The position numbers and the translations under genes are program-made. Source: Symsagittifera roscoffensis (taxonomy: Eukaryota > Xenacoelomorpha > Acoela > Convolutidae). Taken from it: 23,797 bases of DNA. Below, piece by piece: positions 9,430 to 18,282 of the stretch. Positions within the stretch are counted from its first letter, which is position 1. The number at the start of each line of letters is the position of its first letter. Under the pieces are notes generated by a model that worked only from the letters and a program-made list of their open reading frames with translations, was not told the origin of the DNA and did not search any database. The DNA is taken from the NCBI RefSeq assembly GCF_963678635.1, contig NC_087069.1:37785574-37809370 (forward strand). Reading direction: 5' to 3'.

Positions 9430-9870
9430 TGCAACTATCCTCTAGCCACAGCTTCATAGACATAAAGCAACTTGAGAAAGCTTCTTTAAAGGAAGTTATT
9501 AAAAATATATATATATAGTCGAAGAGTCCGGCAAGAATTCTAACGTTACTAAAGGACCATGCAACTTGCTTTGGAACAACAACACAATGATGCCAAACAA
9601 TTGCGTTGTTGCTAAGGCAGAAGTTAAATATCTGCATTGACGACTACAAAAGGAACAACACACAATGCAACTCAAAGAAAAATCATTCTCTACTGATATT
9701 GAAAAAAGTTACGTGATATCCGTAATTTTTTTAAATTCGCCGTGATTACGACTACAAGACCCTAAAAATCTGGTATAGTTTGACGTGTAACAAACGCTGC
9801 ATCGAAATTCAAGGGTATTTTTCTCAATTCCTGTTTGGACAATAGACCTGTTTAAATAAACAACGTGTTG
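9430..9870 (+). other. Degenerate BEL/Pao pol sequence without readable domains
   Basis: This interval lies between the protease and the readable part of RT and should hold the RT N-terminal part. All frames are interrupted and I recognise no motif. A TATATATATAT microsatellite occurs near 9507-9518. Confidence 0.4.
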
Positions 9871-9889
9871 TGGTTGCTAAGGATGTTTA

Positions 9890-10500
9890 GATGGAAACCG
9901 ATAGCAGTTTCGAGTGATATAGAAGGCATGTTTATGCAGATAGGCATAAAAAGAGATGATTAAAATGTGCTCCGATTCTTGTGACCGACTGTTCAAGAGT
10001 TAGGCAGGATCATTATACGCTTCTAGTCATTATAGCTAATGGCTCGCCGACAATAGCCAGCTTTGCACTACCTCATACAGCCATCAACTTCTGCTTTACA
10101 TCAACATAACAAACAGCAGTTTTGTTCATTCCTATGACAGTCCACTGAAAACTCAGCCAGCAACTAAAGCTTCAAAGGTGGCACTCCATAAAGTAAAATT
10201 CAATATAGCCAAGTTTAAATCCAAAACTATAGACGTGCTTGATTTCCTCAAAGAACTTAAAACTGAAAACAAAAACACTTTTTGTCGAGTTTTGGGAGTA
10301 AAGTGGGATTCTGATATTGACACACTCATCATTCAGCTAGAACTGAAAAACAATTTAACCGCTTAAGAATTGTTCTTACGTAAAGTTCTGTCTACTGTGG
10401 CCAGAGTTTTCGATTCACTGGGTTTGATAGCACATTTTGTTGTAGCTCTTAAATCACTGCTTCAAAAGCTTCGTAGGTCTGGTAAAAGTTGAGATAATGA
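9890..10500 (+). pseudogene. BEL/Pao reverse transcriptase remnant
   Basis: Near 9897-9960 the frame reads PIAVSSDIEGMFMQIGIKRD, matching RT motif A of BEL/Pao with its catalytic Asp. The motif C region, expected as YVDD before VHS, reads TNSSFVHSYDS near 10107-10140, so both catalytic Asp are gone. 10178-10366 encodes the connection region ending FCRVLGVKWDSDIDTLI, followed after a TAA by ARVFDSLGLIAHFVVALKSL. Several stops and shifts confirm inactivity. Confidence 0.85.
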
Positions 10501-10589
10501 AATTCTCAAGAATGCAACCCGATTATCGAAAAAGGACCCGACAGTGTGGACAAAACAATAGTGTGAAATAGTTCAAGTCGACAGAAACT

Positions 10590-10900
10590 GTGTTATGCAA
10601 CTAAATTTTTTCACCGATGCTTCTCAATAAGCGTTAACAGGTTGCATATACTTTCGAGTTTCGAAGCAATCCCATCAAAAGGCCTCATTTATCATTGGAA
10701 GAACCAAGGTTGCACCACTTAACCGAGCAAGCGTACCTGAGCTTGAATTGCAAGCTGCTGTAAGTGGTACGCCGTGTCTCTGCAAAATTACAACCAAAGA
10801 ATCTGGACTAAATTTCAACACCATTCATTTCTGGACGGATAGTATGACGGTACTTGCATAGATCAACCCTTAGAAAAGCAAAAATTCAACTGTGCAAACA
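10590..10900 (+). pseudogene. BEL/Pao RNase H remnant
   Basis: The plus strand reads LNFFTDASQ then a stop and ALTGCIYFRV (10600-10660), followed by VPELELQAAVSGTPCL (about 10732-10780) and IHFWTDSMTVLA (10822-10860). These match the three acidic stations of the RNase H of this family. In-frame TAA/TAG codons interrupt it at least three times. Confidence 0.8.
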
Positions 10901-11429
10901 AAGTTAATGAAACTCGGCCAGTTTCTAAAGCCCAACTGTGGCATAATATATCATGTAAGCGAAACCAGAACGTTCAAGCTACAAAAAGTATTCCTTTCCA
11001 GGACGTGGATTGACATTGGTTGCAACCATCAGATTTTCTAGTCTAAAGGGAATCGGATTGGCCTCAACGACACTACAAGTCCCCACATCTACTCAACTGG
11101 TTTTCACAACTAAAGATAAGGAGAGAGCTTCTACACTAAAAGTCTACAGCATAATCTACATAACAAATCTATAGTGAAACAGGAAAAAGCTTCTAAAAGC
11201 TCAAAAAATGATCAACCATTGACGTTTCAATATTTTCCTGTTGTCTTCGTCTACTCCGCGCAATTTCTCGTGTTATTTAATTCGAGGACGTTCTTCTGCA
11301 AAAAGGAAAAATAGATTGAAGAATAGACGACCGGGAGATGTCTTAACCCTACGAGCAATCACAACAAGCTTTTTTCCCTGAAAATTTTGAACGTTTAACT
11401 ACCAACAAAGCAATCGACAAAAAAAAATG

Positions 11430-12170
11430 AAGTACTGCCCTACCTACCATTCAAGGATGGTAATTTTGATCGTGCCCGAGGACGATTGAGGCATTTACCA
11501 TTGCCAGATGAAACTAAGTATTTTTCTATTCTTCATACAAATGAACCTCGACTCAACAAAAGATCAGAAACGCAACTCGGTGCCAAATTCTTATGACAAT
11601 ACTTGTACAAAGCTATCAAAGTTTGGGTCTCAGAAAAACCTTCAGACACATTGATCACCATTGCTTCTTGTGATCTACCTGCACAGCGTTTGATGACTCG
11701 GAAACTAATTCATATTCATTCAAGAATGTTGGACTTAACTGCATCGGTCCATTTTGCCTTGCTAAATTGATACCACAAAAAAATTCATTTGTCTCTTTAC
11801 TTACTTAACATCGCCTGCAATCCAATTGGAAACTACCGACAATCTGACAAATGAAAGTTGTTTGACAACATTACGTATGTTCATCGCGCGACTTGGTTCT
11901 CCTAAACTAACTCTTTTGGATAAAGCAACAAACTTTGTTGCCGCAACTAAGCAAATCATGAAAAATCCCTTAAATATCAACAAAGACGAAGTAGAAAACA
12001 AGCTTCAACTGAAGTCAGTCGGTTGGCGCCTCAACCCACCATCTGCTCCTCATTTTGGTGGGATGTGGGAACGTCTGGTTTTGATTATCAAACGAGTCTT
12101 TTTTTGATTTTAGGATTGGACAGACTTTTCAGGGATCTGCTCTCAACTATTGAAGTATAATGCTGAAAGA
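11430..12170 (+). pseudogene. BEL/Pao integrase remnant
   Basis: Near 11452-11510 the plus strand reads DGNFDRARGRLRHLPLPDET, the conserved start of the BEL integrase region. 11826-12107 is a 93-codon frame with LTTLRMFIARLGSPK, LDKATNFVAATKQIMK and PPSAPHFGGMWERLV, the family's second Asp region and the FGG(M/L)WE block with the catalytic Glu. The Asp expected before N-G-T-N-F is present as LDKATNF. Frame changes separate the pieces. Confidence 0.85.
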
Positions 12171-12193
12171 ATAAGCTCCAGCCTTAGTCAAAG

Positions 12194-12412
12194 TGGAATA
12201 AAAGAGAGGAAACAATGCAAAATTATGACATCGTGTGGATCCTCCAAGACCTAACTTCACGAGGTTTATGGACCCTGGTTAAGGTTGTTGAAAAGCTAAC
12301 CGGTCCTGATGGCATAGCTGCTAATAAAAACAGCGCCAGCGGTAGAACTAGCTTTAGTAGAACCAAAAAAGGGTTTTCAGACTTCACTATCAGTTGTAGT
12401 ACCAGGCCCTAA
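12194..12412 (+). pseudogene. BEL/Pao pol C-terminal domain
   Basis: The frame at 12215-12412 contains IVWILQDLTSRGLWTLVKV followed by VEKLTGPDG. This corresponds to the short C-terminal domain that follows integrase in BEL/Pao Pol proteins (the 'RG.W.LG.V....GPDG' pattern). It ends about 110 bp before the 3' LTR, as expected. No env ORF follows. Confidence 0.75.
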
Positions 12413-12521
12413 CCCATCTGGTCCCCGTAACTAATGCCCTCGCCAAAAATGCTCAAGATGTGAATAATTTTTCACTTGAATTACTTGAAAATGCAATCGT
12501 TAAACCTCGTATTAAACAAAT

Positions 12522-12624
12522 TATCGGAGTGTGATAACATTTTTGGATGAATGAATATTTTGACTTCTGTGAACAACTAAGAGACAATTCAAGACTTTAG
12601 AACTCAGCATCTTGTCTTAAATAA
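12522..12624 (+). repeat. 3' LTR (visible part) of the BEL/Pao element
   Basis: This is the partner of 8570-8658 (see there). It has a short insertion (GGATGAATGAATA near 12544-12556) and no recognisable homology after 12624. The divergence between the two LTRs indicates an old insertion. Confidence 0.7.
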
Positions 12625-13097
12625 CAACTATGATAGTTGGGTCCCTAGAGAAAGTTAGTATGAAAAATGGGTCCAGCCATTCTTATGAAGAACTCAAAAA
12701 CGCAGGCAAACGATAGTAAAAACCGTTAATTTATAAGTTAATTTTTCCAGGAAACCAACTTTAATACCTGTAACCTGATTGATATATTTTACTCAAAAAG
12801 ACCCTCCATCAAACTCTTAGTTGAGATATCACAGCACAATTCCAAAAGGAAAAGAACTATATTGAGTAAGGAACATTTTTCGCGATACATTTGGATCCAC
12901 ATATGAGATTGAAATTACGGAAAACTGCTACAGTAATGTTGCTGCAAAAATTTTCGGGACCCTAAAGCAGTAACTAGAGAAACCTATGGACCATAGTGTA
13001 CAATTTTTTAGTAAATCGAAGTGAATATTTTATTGCCTTTTCATCATCGCTTGACCAAAAAAATGCAAGTTTTTACAACAAAAAAATATTTTCTAAC
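12625..13097. other. Intronic stretch without recognised features
   Basis: This AT-rich interval lies between the BEL/Pao element and host exon 1. No ORF, repeat copy or RNA gene is recognised. On the minus strand it would begin the first intron with the donor GTTAGA (complement of 13092-13097). Confidence 0.4.
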
Positions 13098-13226
13098 CAT
13101 ATCTTTTTCTTGTTCTTTGACCTTCTTGCGGTTCTTTTTGAAGATACAGACAAATATGACAATGAACAGGATCACGAACAGGCCAGCGATCACCGCGATC
13201 AGAATTGGAGCTGCCACGTCTGACAT
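13098..13226 (-). CDS. Host gene exon 1: N-terminus with single membrane segment
   Basis: The minus strand from ATG at 13226 encodes 43 residues: a short hydrophilic start MSDVAAP, a hydrophobic segment of about 22 residues (ILIAVIAGLFVILFIVIFVC), then a strongly basic stretch (FKKNRKKVKEQEKDM). Codons are GC-rich and regular, unlike the surroundings. The context GCC-ATG-T is acceptable and an in-frame TAG lies 39 nt upstream, which supports this ATG. The proposed donor is GTTAGA right after the final ATG codon, giving phase 0 into exon 2. A short luminal end, one TM and a basic/charged linker resemble N-terminally anchored proteins such as synaptotagmin-like ones; no C2 domain is visible, so the family stays open. 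Alternatively upstream codons (CGGCVDA) could be coding if an acceptor lies at 13252-13265. Confidence 0.5.
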
Positions 13227-13676
13227 GGCGTCAACACAGCCGCCGCAACTGTCTAGATGCTTCTAGAATCTTCTCTGTGTGAAGATAATGACGTTTTTTT
13301 AAATCTCTTTTGACCCTGGCCGTATGAACAAAAGTGGTAGTTTGTTTTTTCTTGGATAATGAGCTTGTCTAAAAAAAACTTTGAATTTAATGGCCTGCGG
13401 ACTAATTAGGGCACAATGAACATATTTTGTCTTCTTACGTAACCCTAATAAACCCCTAGTTACGCCATAAAAATGATGCTTACCCGGGTTGACCTCCATA
13501 GACCGAAAATGCTAGTCATACAATTTCATACACTTAGTCTATGGAAAAATGCTAGTCATACCAATTTCATACATTTTTGCACAATGAGTTTGATCGAATT
13601 TCAAAAGTATTTTTAAATTGTTTTGGTATCGAAATTGGTATCTCTTCATAAAAAAGGGGAAAAAATGGTATGAAAA

Positions 13677-13726
13677 AAATGCTAATCATACAATTTCCAT
13701 ATATGGAAATTGTATGATTAGCATTT
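13677..13726. repeat. Perfect 50-bp palindrome
   Basis: The two halves are exact reverse complements about the centre between 13701 and 13702 (core CCATATATGG, arms AAATGCTAATCATACAATTT). Such a sequence can extrude a cruciform or fold as a hairpin in single strand. It belongs to the CCCGGG element. Confidence 0.95.
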
Positions 13727-13859
13727 AAAAAAAAATTTGTGAAAAAAAAAAGCTTTGAACAATCAATTCAACTGCTGGCAAAATATTTAAGAGTTTTTTG
13801 GGCTGCTACAATTGAAAACTTTGACTTTTTTAAATTTTGTTTTCTGAAAAAAAAACACT

Positions 13860-13895
13860 AGTCATACAATTTCCATATATGGAAATTGTATGACT
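13860..13895. repeat. Perfect 36-bp palindrome, same motif
   Basis: AGTCATACAATTTCCATA followed by its reverse complement. It is the same core as at 13677-13726 with different outer bases. Less perfect relatives occur at 8126-8155 and near 14467-14490. Confidence 0.9.
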
Positions 13896-14792
13896 GGCGT
13901 TTTTTTGATGGCGACGACAAAATTTTTTTTGAAATTGCCCCAAAAGTATTTTTGAAAAGTATTTTTAAAATTGCCCCAAAAAAAATTTTTGTGTTTTTTC
14001 AATCGCAAACTGATACTCGTATTCAAACAAACATTTTTTGAAAAAAAAAATTTTGCATGCAAAATTTAATTTTTTGTGTGTATAACGTAGTCCTGGATTT
14101 TTTCCCTTTTCTCTTCATAACTTTTTTCAAAAACGCTTAAAACTCCTTTTTCTTTTGTATGACATGTTTTTATATGCCTTGATCAATGTCTGGTAATTTA
14201 AAAATTCAAATTTTAGAAATAATTATCTTTGAAAATTATTGCCAAAATTTAAAAGTTCATTACTTTCCTTATATTATTTGTGTGAGACAGAATTAACAAA
14301 TATCAGGCTGTTTCCAATGTATTTTTAATGCGAGACGGCCAAACCTTTGGTTACTACGTTTGAGTAATCAAGGTTTATGTCATTTGTGTTCGGTTACGAA
14401 CACAACCAAAACTTTAGAAAAATTAAAACGTAAAAAATCATAATTTTTAGTTTATGGAAAAATGCTAGTCATACAATTTCCATATATGAAAAAAATACTA
14501 ATCATAGACCTTTCATGGAATTTTCTGTACGTATGGAATTGCATGGAAAGTGTATGACTAGAATTTTTCCATATATAAAAACTGTATGACTAGTATTTTT
14601 GGTCATCCCGGGTATGTGAGGCGGGGAAAAAGGAAAACACAGCAAATTATTTGTTTCAGATTTTGGAGAAATTTTTTTTTCAATGTCCCCAAATCTTTTT
14701 TCTGTTGAACAGTGTTTTGTAATTGCTAAGATGACTATATGTCTATTTGATTTGACAATTTTGAACTCAGATCATTTTTAGCATGATAATTT

Positions 14793-14982
14793 GGCTCTTT
14801 TCCAGTTCCTTCTTTTTTGACAAGCTTATTTAACGTTGTCATAATGCAGTGAAAATTGGCCTGGTGAACAAATCGACAACTGTGAACATATTTGTTCTTC
14901 ATACATTACAGCATAACATCGCGCATTATGCCGTAATAACACGTAAAACTCGATATTTTGAAAGGGAAACTGGAAAAGAGCC
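14793..14982 (+). mobile_element. hAT-like MITE (family A), copy 1
   Basis: A 190-bp element runs from GGCTCTTTTCCAGTTCC to GGGAAACTGGAAAAGAGCC. The flanking 8-mers are GATAATTT (left) and GATGATTT (right), a target duplication with one mismatch. The interior shares 'GTGAACA.AT', 'TTTGTTCTTCATAC', 'CAGC.TAACATC.CGCA', 'GCCGTAATAACA' and 'AAACTCG.TATTTTGAAA' with copies 2 and 3. It has no coding capacity. Confidence 0.85.
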
Positions 14983-15167
14983 GATGATTTCATTTACACC
15001 CCCCCCCCCCCAAATTAACCATTACGAGGCCAAACTGTGCACTGGATAGGTGCACAATTTTGTGTCTCTATGTTCCTGGAATCCAGAAACAATTCTTTAA
15101 ACATGGTAAAAGTTTGCCGGAACAATCAAAGGAAATGAAGGAACAAAAGAAGAACAAAGAAAACGTC

Positions 15168-15376
15168 CTTGTTGGGGAATCCGCTTACAATTCACAAAAT
15201 GCACAGTTTGACCTCCTCATAACTATTGTGATTTGTTCTTCATAACTTACAACCTACATAGTAACACACGCAACACGCAGTCAGCTATAATAACAAGAAA
15301 GGCCAAAAGACGGCGACTAAGAAATTGAAATATTTGAAATGTGGAGGTGGGGGAGGGCGGGAACTGGGAAAGAGCC
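15168..15376 (+). mobile_element. hAT-like MITE (family A), left end lost
   Basis: The right terminus GGGAACTGGGAAAGAGCC ends at 15376, and the interior has the family block TTTGTTCTTCATAACTTACA near 15234, followed by a diverged middle. The left TIR cannot be found, so the start is approximate. Confidence 0.55.
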
Positions 15377-15506
15377 AAAAACTTTTTTTCTAACAATCTG
15401 AGAGGGAAATAAAACAATTGTTTCAGATGGGCCATCTTTTTTTCGCAAAACTCAGGTGGTTTGAAAATTGCCAATTAGGCCAAGTTGCGATCAACAATGC
15501 AAGACA

Positions 15507-15735
15507 GGGCTTTTTTCTACTTTCCACACGCCCAAATTTCAAATTATTAATTTTTTCAATTGTTTTACGTAAGATTATGTCTGATTGCGTGATGTTACGA
15601 AATAAGGTATGACTGAAAAATGTGTTCACAATAGTTAGTTTAATCATCTTGCAAAATTTTTTTACATGGTGACAATTTAAATATAGTTTTTCAAAATTGA
15701 AATTCCAATGCGGGGACCGGGAAGGGGGAAAAGCC
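15507..15735 (-). mobile_element. hAT-like MITE, inverted diverged copy
   Basis: The termini GGCTTTTTTCTACTTTCC and GGGAAGGGGGAAAAGCC are degenerate versions of the family TIR. The interior block GCGTGATGTTACGAAATAAG (15576-15595) is the reverse complement of the family block CGTAACATCACGCA. The flanking 8-mers do not match, so the limits are provisional. Confidence 0.55.
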
Positions 15736-15818
15736 CTCAAAATTTTTTGCCATTCTATAAACGTGTCTGGCCCGAATTAGAGTTTTTCAGAAATCATTTA
15801 AGTTTTAATTGAGGAGGT

Positions 15819-16004
15819 GGCTCTTTTCCAGTTCCCTCTTTCAAATTCAGCTTTTAAAAGCTTATTTAATGTTGTCATAATGCAAAGGAATTTGGCATAG
15901 TGAACAGATTTGTTCTTCATATTTTACAGCGTAACATCACGCATTTAGCCGTAATAACAAACATTAAACTCGGTATTTTGAAAGGAGGAAACTGGAAAAG
16001 AGCA
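15819..16004 (+). mobile_element. hAT-like MITE (family A), copy 2
   Basis: This ~186-bp element runs from GGCTCTTTTCCAGTTCCC to GGAAACTGGAAAAGAGCA (last base changed from C). The flanking 8-mers GAGGAGGT and GAGGAGGG form a target duplication with one mismatch. The interior is closely similar to the copies at 14793 and 17729. Confidence 0.85.
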
Positions 16005-16075
16005 GAGGAGGGTTTCTAATTTGCTTTAACTAATACCTATCTGGATGCGAATTTTATCAAATGATTTGGATTTTT

Positions 16076-16291
16076 GGCTCTTTTCCACTTTCCCCCATAT
16101 TCAAATTTCAATTTCAGAAAACAAATTTTAAATTGTCACAACGTAATGAAAATTTGCAGGGTGAACAAACCAACTATTTCGCACAGTTTTGTTTCTTGTT
16201 TTTTCAAATCGTATCACAATTAGGCATAATTACAAATTAGCCAACTAGCAAAATTGAAAACCTGCAATGTGGGGAAAAGTGGAAAAAAGCC
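16076..16291 (+). mobile_element. hAT-like MITE, diverged 216-bp copy
   Basis: The termini are GGCTCTTTTCCACTTTCCCC and GGGGAAAAGTGGAAAAAAGCC. The flanking 8-mers GGATTTTT and AAATTTTT agree at six positions but are low in complexity. The interior keeps 'AATGAAAATTTGCAGGGTGA', 'GCACAGTTTTGTTTCTTG' and 'GTATCACAATTAGGC' in the family order. Confidence 0.7.
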
Positions 16292-16452
16292 AAATTTTTT
16301 CCGGGAGATCTCCACATTTTCTTTCAATCAAAAACATTTTGTTTCAATCAAAAAGTATCCCATTGTGTTCAAAGGGTGATCAGAAGGTTGACACTTTTCT
16401 AGTCGATTAAGAAAATTTTTTGGAAGGCGTTTTTGATGACTTAACTAGCAAC

Positions 16453-16570
16453 AAAAGTGTGAATTTAGTTGTTTTACATGTTATTGTTCCGACTTTCGAT
16501 ACGAAAGTATCGGAATATTTGTGCTCGGGTGGGTTTTTTTTTCTTCAGACAAATTTCGACTTTTTAACTA
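16453..16570 (+). repeat. R1 5' segment, first of a duplicated pair
   Basis: This is nearly identical to 16762-16880, from CAACAAAAGTGTGAATTTAG to CGACTTTTTAACTA. It includes a potential stem-loop CGATAC-GAAA-GTATCG. The near identity, against much more diverged R1 copies elsewhere, indicates a recent local duplication. Confidence 0.85.
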
Positions 16571-16733
16571 TTATGATGCTACTGATTGAGGAGGAAATTC
16601 AGGTACGGGGGGCTTGGAATTTCCAGGGTTTCGTTCTTTTACCACACTGTTTTACTTAACTTCCGAACGGACCAACACGAAAGGCAACACTAATCAATTT
16701 TTCGCATTTGACCGTAAATGCACAAGAATTGTG
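16570..16733 (+). repeat. 164-bp dispersed repeat R2, copy 1
   Basis: This is nearly identical to 18121-18282, from ATTATGATGCTACTGATTGA to GTAAATGCACAAGAATTGTG. It abuts the R1 5' segment on its left, and on its right a GGCTCTTTTTCC end of the hAT-like family (16734). The function is unknown. Confidence 0.85.
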
Positions 16734-16761
16734 GGCTCTTTTTCCTTTTCCCCCCACCTGC

Positions 16762-17302
16762 AACAAAAGTGTGAATTTAGTTGTTTTACATGTTATTGTT
16801 CCGACTTTCGATACGAAAGTATCGGAATATTTGTGCTCGGGTGGGTTTTTTTTCTTCAGACAAATTTCGACTTTTTAACTAGCCATTTTTGACGCAATTT
16901 CTTATATCATTCGAAAGGTATTGTTGTCTTGAGCTCAAACATTTTTCGTAAAGTTACGGGGGTTTAAAGCTTGCCATTTTGGCCAACTTGGGATAATTAA
17001 CGCGCGATATATTTCGCGCTATTAACGCGTAAGCGGAGAGTTAATCCGTCTTAGAAATTGTTCCAAATTGGTTGAAAGAAGCTTATTTGCCATAATTGGC
17101 TAGTTAAAAGGAGCAAAATTTATCCTTTTGTGCTCTATATGGCGTGTGGGGTGATGATTTTCATTTAAAAGATTTCACATTTAAGAAAAAAAAATTTTTT
17201 TTGTTTTATTTCATTGAATTTTTTAAACTTTATTACTGCTCCATAAACCCTAAAAGGCAGTCGGAACATTCAGGGCTTTGCCCTGATACGAGCAGTCTTG
17301 TT
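16762..17302 (+). repeat. Dispersed repeat R1, fullest copy
   Basis: This copy has all blocks of R1: the CGATACGAAAGTATCG stem-loop, 'CGATATATTTCGCGCTATTA', 'GCGGAGAGTTAATCCGTC', 'ATGGCGTGTGGGGTGATGAT', and a 3' segment GCAGTCGGAACATTCAGGGC with the hairpin TCAGGGCTTTGCCCTGA. It is non-coding. The segment 17125-17302 recurs inverted at 17596-17728. Confidence 0.8.
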
Positions 17303-17728
17303 ATCGCTTTATGCTTGATGTTACGATCTAATGTATAAAGAGAAAATCTATTCAGAAAAATTGGTTAATTCAACATGTCAATTGTCACAGTATTATGATT
17401 ATGTTTGGCTCCCCCCCGCACTCATACCTTGAAGTTTTTACTAGCAAACTTAGTTTTCACTATGTCTGTTTATTTTAAAAAAATGACATTCAGACTAACT
17501 AGGTCCTGATAAATATATTTGGGAAGCATAATTAATATTGTAAAATCCCTCGTTTAACCATAAAAATGATGCTTATGTGAGGTGGAGGTAAAAAAAACAA
17601 GACTGCTCGTATCAGGGCGAAGCCCTGAATGTTCCGACTGCTTTTTAAAGTTTATGGAGCAGCAGTAATAACATAAAAAATTAAATGAAAAAATCATCAC
17701 CCCACACGCCATATAAAGTACAAAAAGA
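17125..17728. repeat. Large imperfect inverted repeat (foldback)
   Basis: The arms 17125-17302 and 17596-17728 are reverse complements over most of their length (for example GGCGTGTGGGGTGATGAT against ATCATCACCCCACACGCC, and GACTGCTCGTATCAGGGC against GCCCTGATACGAGCAGTC). The 290-bp spacer contains a family B MITE. The right arm ends at the target duplication of the MITE at 17729. Confidence 0.85.
17407..17592 (+). mobile_element. hAT-like MITE (family B), unsplit relative of the site at 13482
   Basis: The left end is GGCTCCCCCCCGCACTCA. The interior matches 18933-19136 ('TGACAT.C.GACT.A.TAGGT', 'AAATATATTTG', 'TGTAAA.CC.TCGTT'). The right part CCATAAAAATGATGCTTATG followed by TGAGG is the empty-site version of the locus that holds the CCCGGG element at 13483. 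The right TIR is lost after GGTGGAGG. Confidence 0.7.
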
Positions 17729-17919
17729 GGCTCTTTTCCAGTTTCCCCCCACCTTTCAAATTCAATTTTGAAAAGCTTATTTTGCGTTGTCGACAAATCG
17801 ACAATTCTGAACAGATTTGTTCTTCATACTTAACAGCGTAACATCACGTATTTAGCCGTAATAACACGTAAAACAAACATAAAACTCGGTACTTTGAAAG
17901 GGGGGACTGGAAAAGAGCC
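17729..17919 (+). mobile_element. hAT-like MITE (family A), copy 3 with perfect 8-bp duplication
   Basis: This 191-bp element runs from GGCTCTTTTCCAGTTTCCCC to GGGGGACTGGAAAAGAGCC. It is flanked by CAAAAAGA on both sides (17721-17728 and 17920-17927), a perfect 8-bp target-site duplication as made by hAT-superfamily transposases. It inserted into the inverted R1 arm. Confidence 0.9.
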
Positions 17920-18120
17920 CAAAAAGATAGAAAAAAAGTGTATATGTTCCAAGTTAAAAAAAAGATTTGGGTGTTTTCAGACTTTTCAGCTTGTATATTG
18001 TGATCATCTCTCATAAGTTCACGAGGGTTTCAAAATTGCCAAGATGGTCAATTTAGGATAAATAACGCATAATCTTTTTCATTCTGAAAACGCTTCAATT
18101 GAGGCAAACCTTTTCGTCTC

Positions 18121-18282
18121 ATTATGATGCTACTGATTGAGGAGGAAATTCAGGTACGGGGGCTTGGAATTTCCAGGGTTTCGTTCTTTTACCACACTGT
18201 TTTACTTAACTACGAACGGACCAACACGAAAGGCAACATTCATCAATTTTTCGCATTTGACCGTAAATGCACAAGTATTGTG
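18121..18282 (+). repeat. 162-bp dispersed repeat R2, copy 2
   Basis: This is the near-identical partner of 16570-16733. The sequence before it (about 17990-18115) weakly resembles the middle of R1 ('ACGAGGGTTTCAAAATTGCC', 'GGATAAATAACGC'), so R1 and R2 may be parts of one composite element. Confidence 0.8.

Larger units (their letters stand above)
8570..12624 (+). mobile_element. Decayed BEL/Pao LTR retrotransposon
   Basis: A 4.05 kb plus-strand element has related LTR fragments at 8570-8658 and 12522-12624. Between them, in order, are a Gag CCHC knuckle, aspartic protease, RT, RNase H, integrase and the BEL-type C-terminal domain. All are broken by many stops and shifts. The distance from LTR to knuckle is only about 90 bp, so most of gag is deleted. 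It lies in the proposed first intron of the host gene, in the opposite orientation to that gene. Confidence 0.85.
13483..14612. mobile_element. Palindrome-rich TIR element, CCCGGGTTGACC family, copy 2
   Basis: This 1130-bp element has termini CCCGGGTTGACC and GGTCATCCCGGG and is flanked by TA on both sides (13481-13482 and 14613-14614). The unoccupied paralogous site at 17574-17575 has one TA, giving direct support for a TA target duplication, as in Tc1/mariner-type elements. The interior is rich in CATACAATTTCC palindromes (13677-13726 perfect, 13860-13895 perfect) and has no transposase frame. The interior of copy 1 (7701-8358) matches it in the opposite orientation. Confidence 0.85.
13303..14635. 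mobile_element. hAT-like MITE (family B) split by CCCGGG element, copy 2
   Basis: The flanks 13303-13482 and 14613-14635 together align with the unsplit relative at 17407-17592. The last bases before the insertion (CCATAAAAATGATGCTTA) and the first after it (TATGTGAGG) read continuously there as ATGATGCTTATGTGAGG. The outer TIRs are degenerate: the right edge GGGGAAAAAGG remains of the usual GGAAAAGAGCC and the left edge is only approximate. Confidence 0.65.

Noticed and set aside
12996-13266. Two overlapping plus-strand frames of 75-81 codons
   Set aside because: They are antisense to the minus-strand membrane-anchor exon, whose codon use and hydrophobic segment make better sense.
13483-14612. 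CRISPR-like array of repeated CATACAATTTCC units
   Set aside because: The units are palindromic, irregularly spaced and inside a TIR-bounded element with a target duplication; spacers of constant length are absent.
17262-17302. Helitron 3' end suggested by a compact GC hairpin
   Set aside because: No CTRR terminus follows at the usual distance and no TC 5' end could be defined, so the class of R1 is left open.
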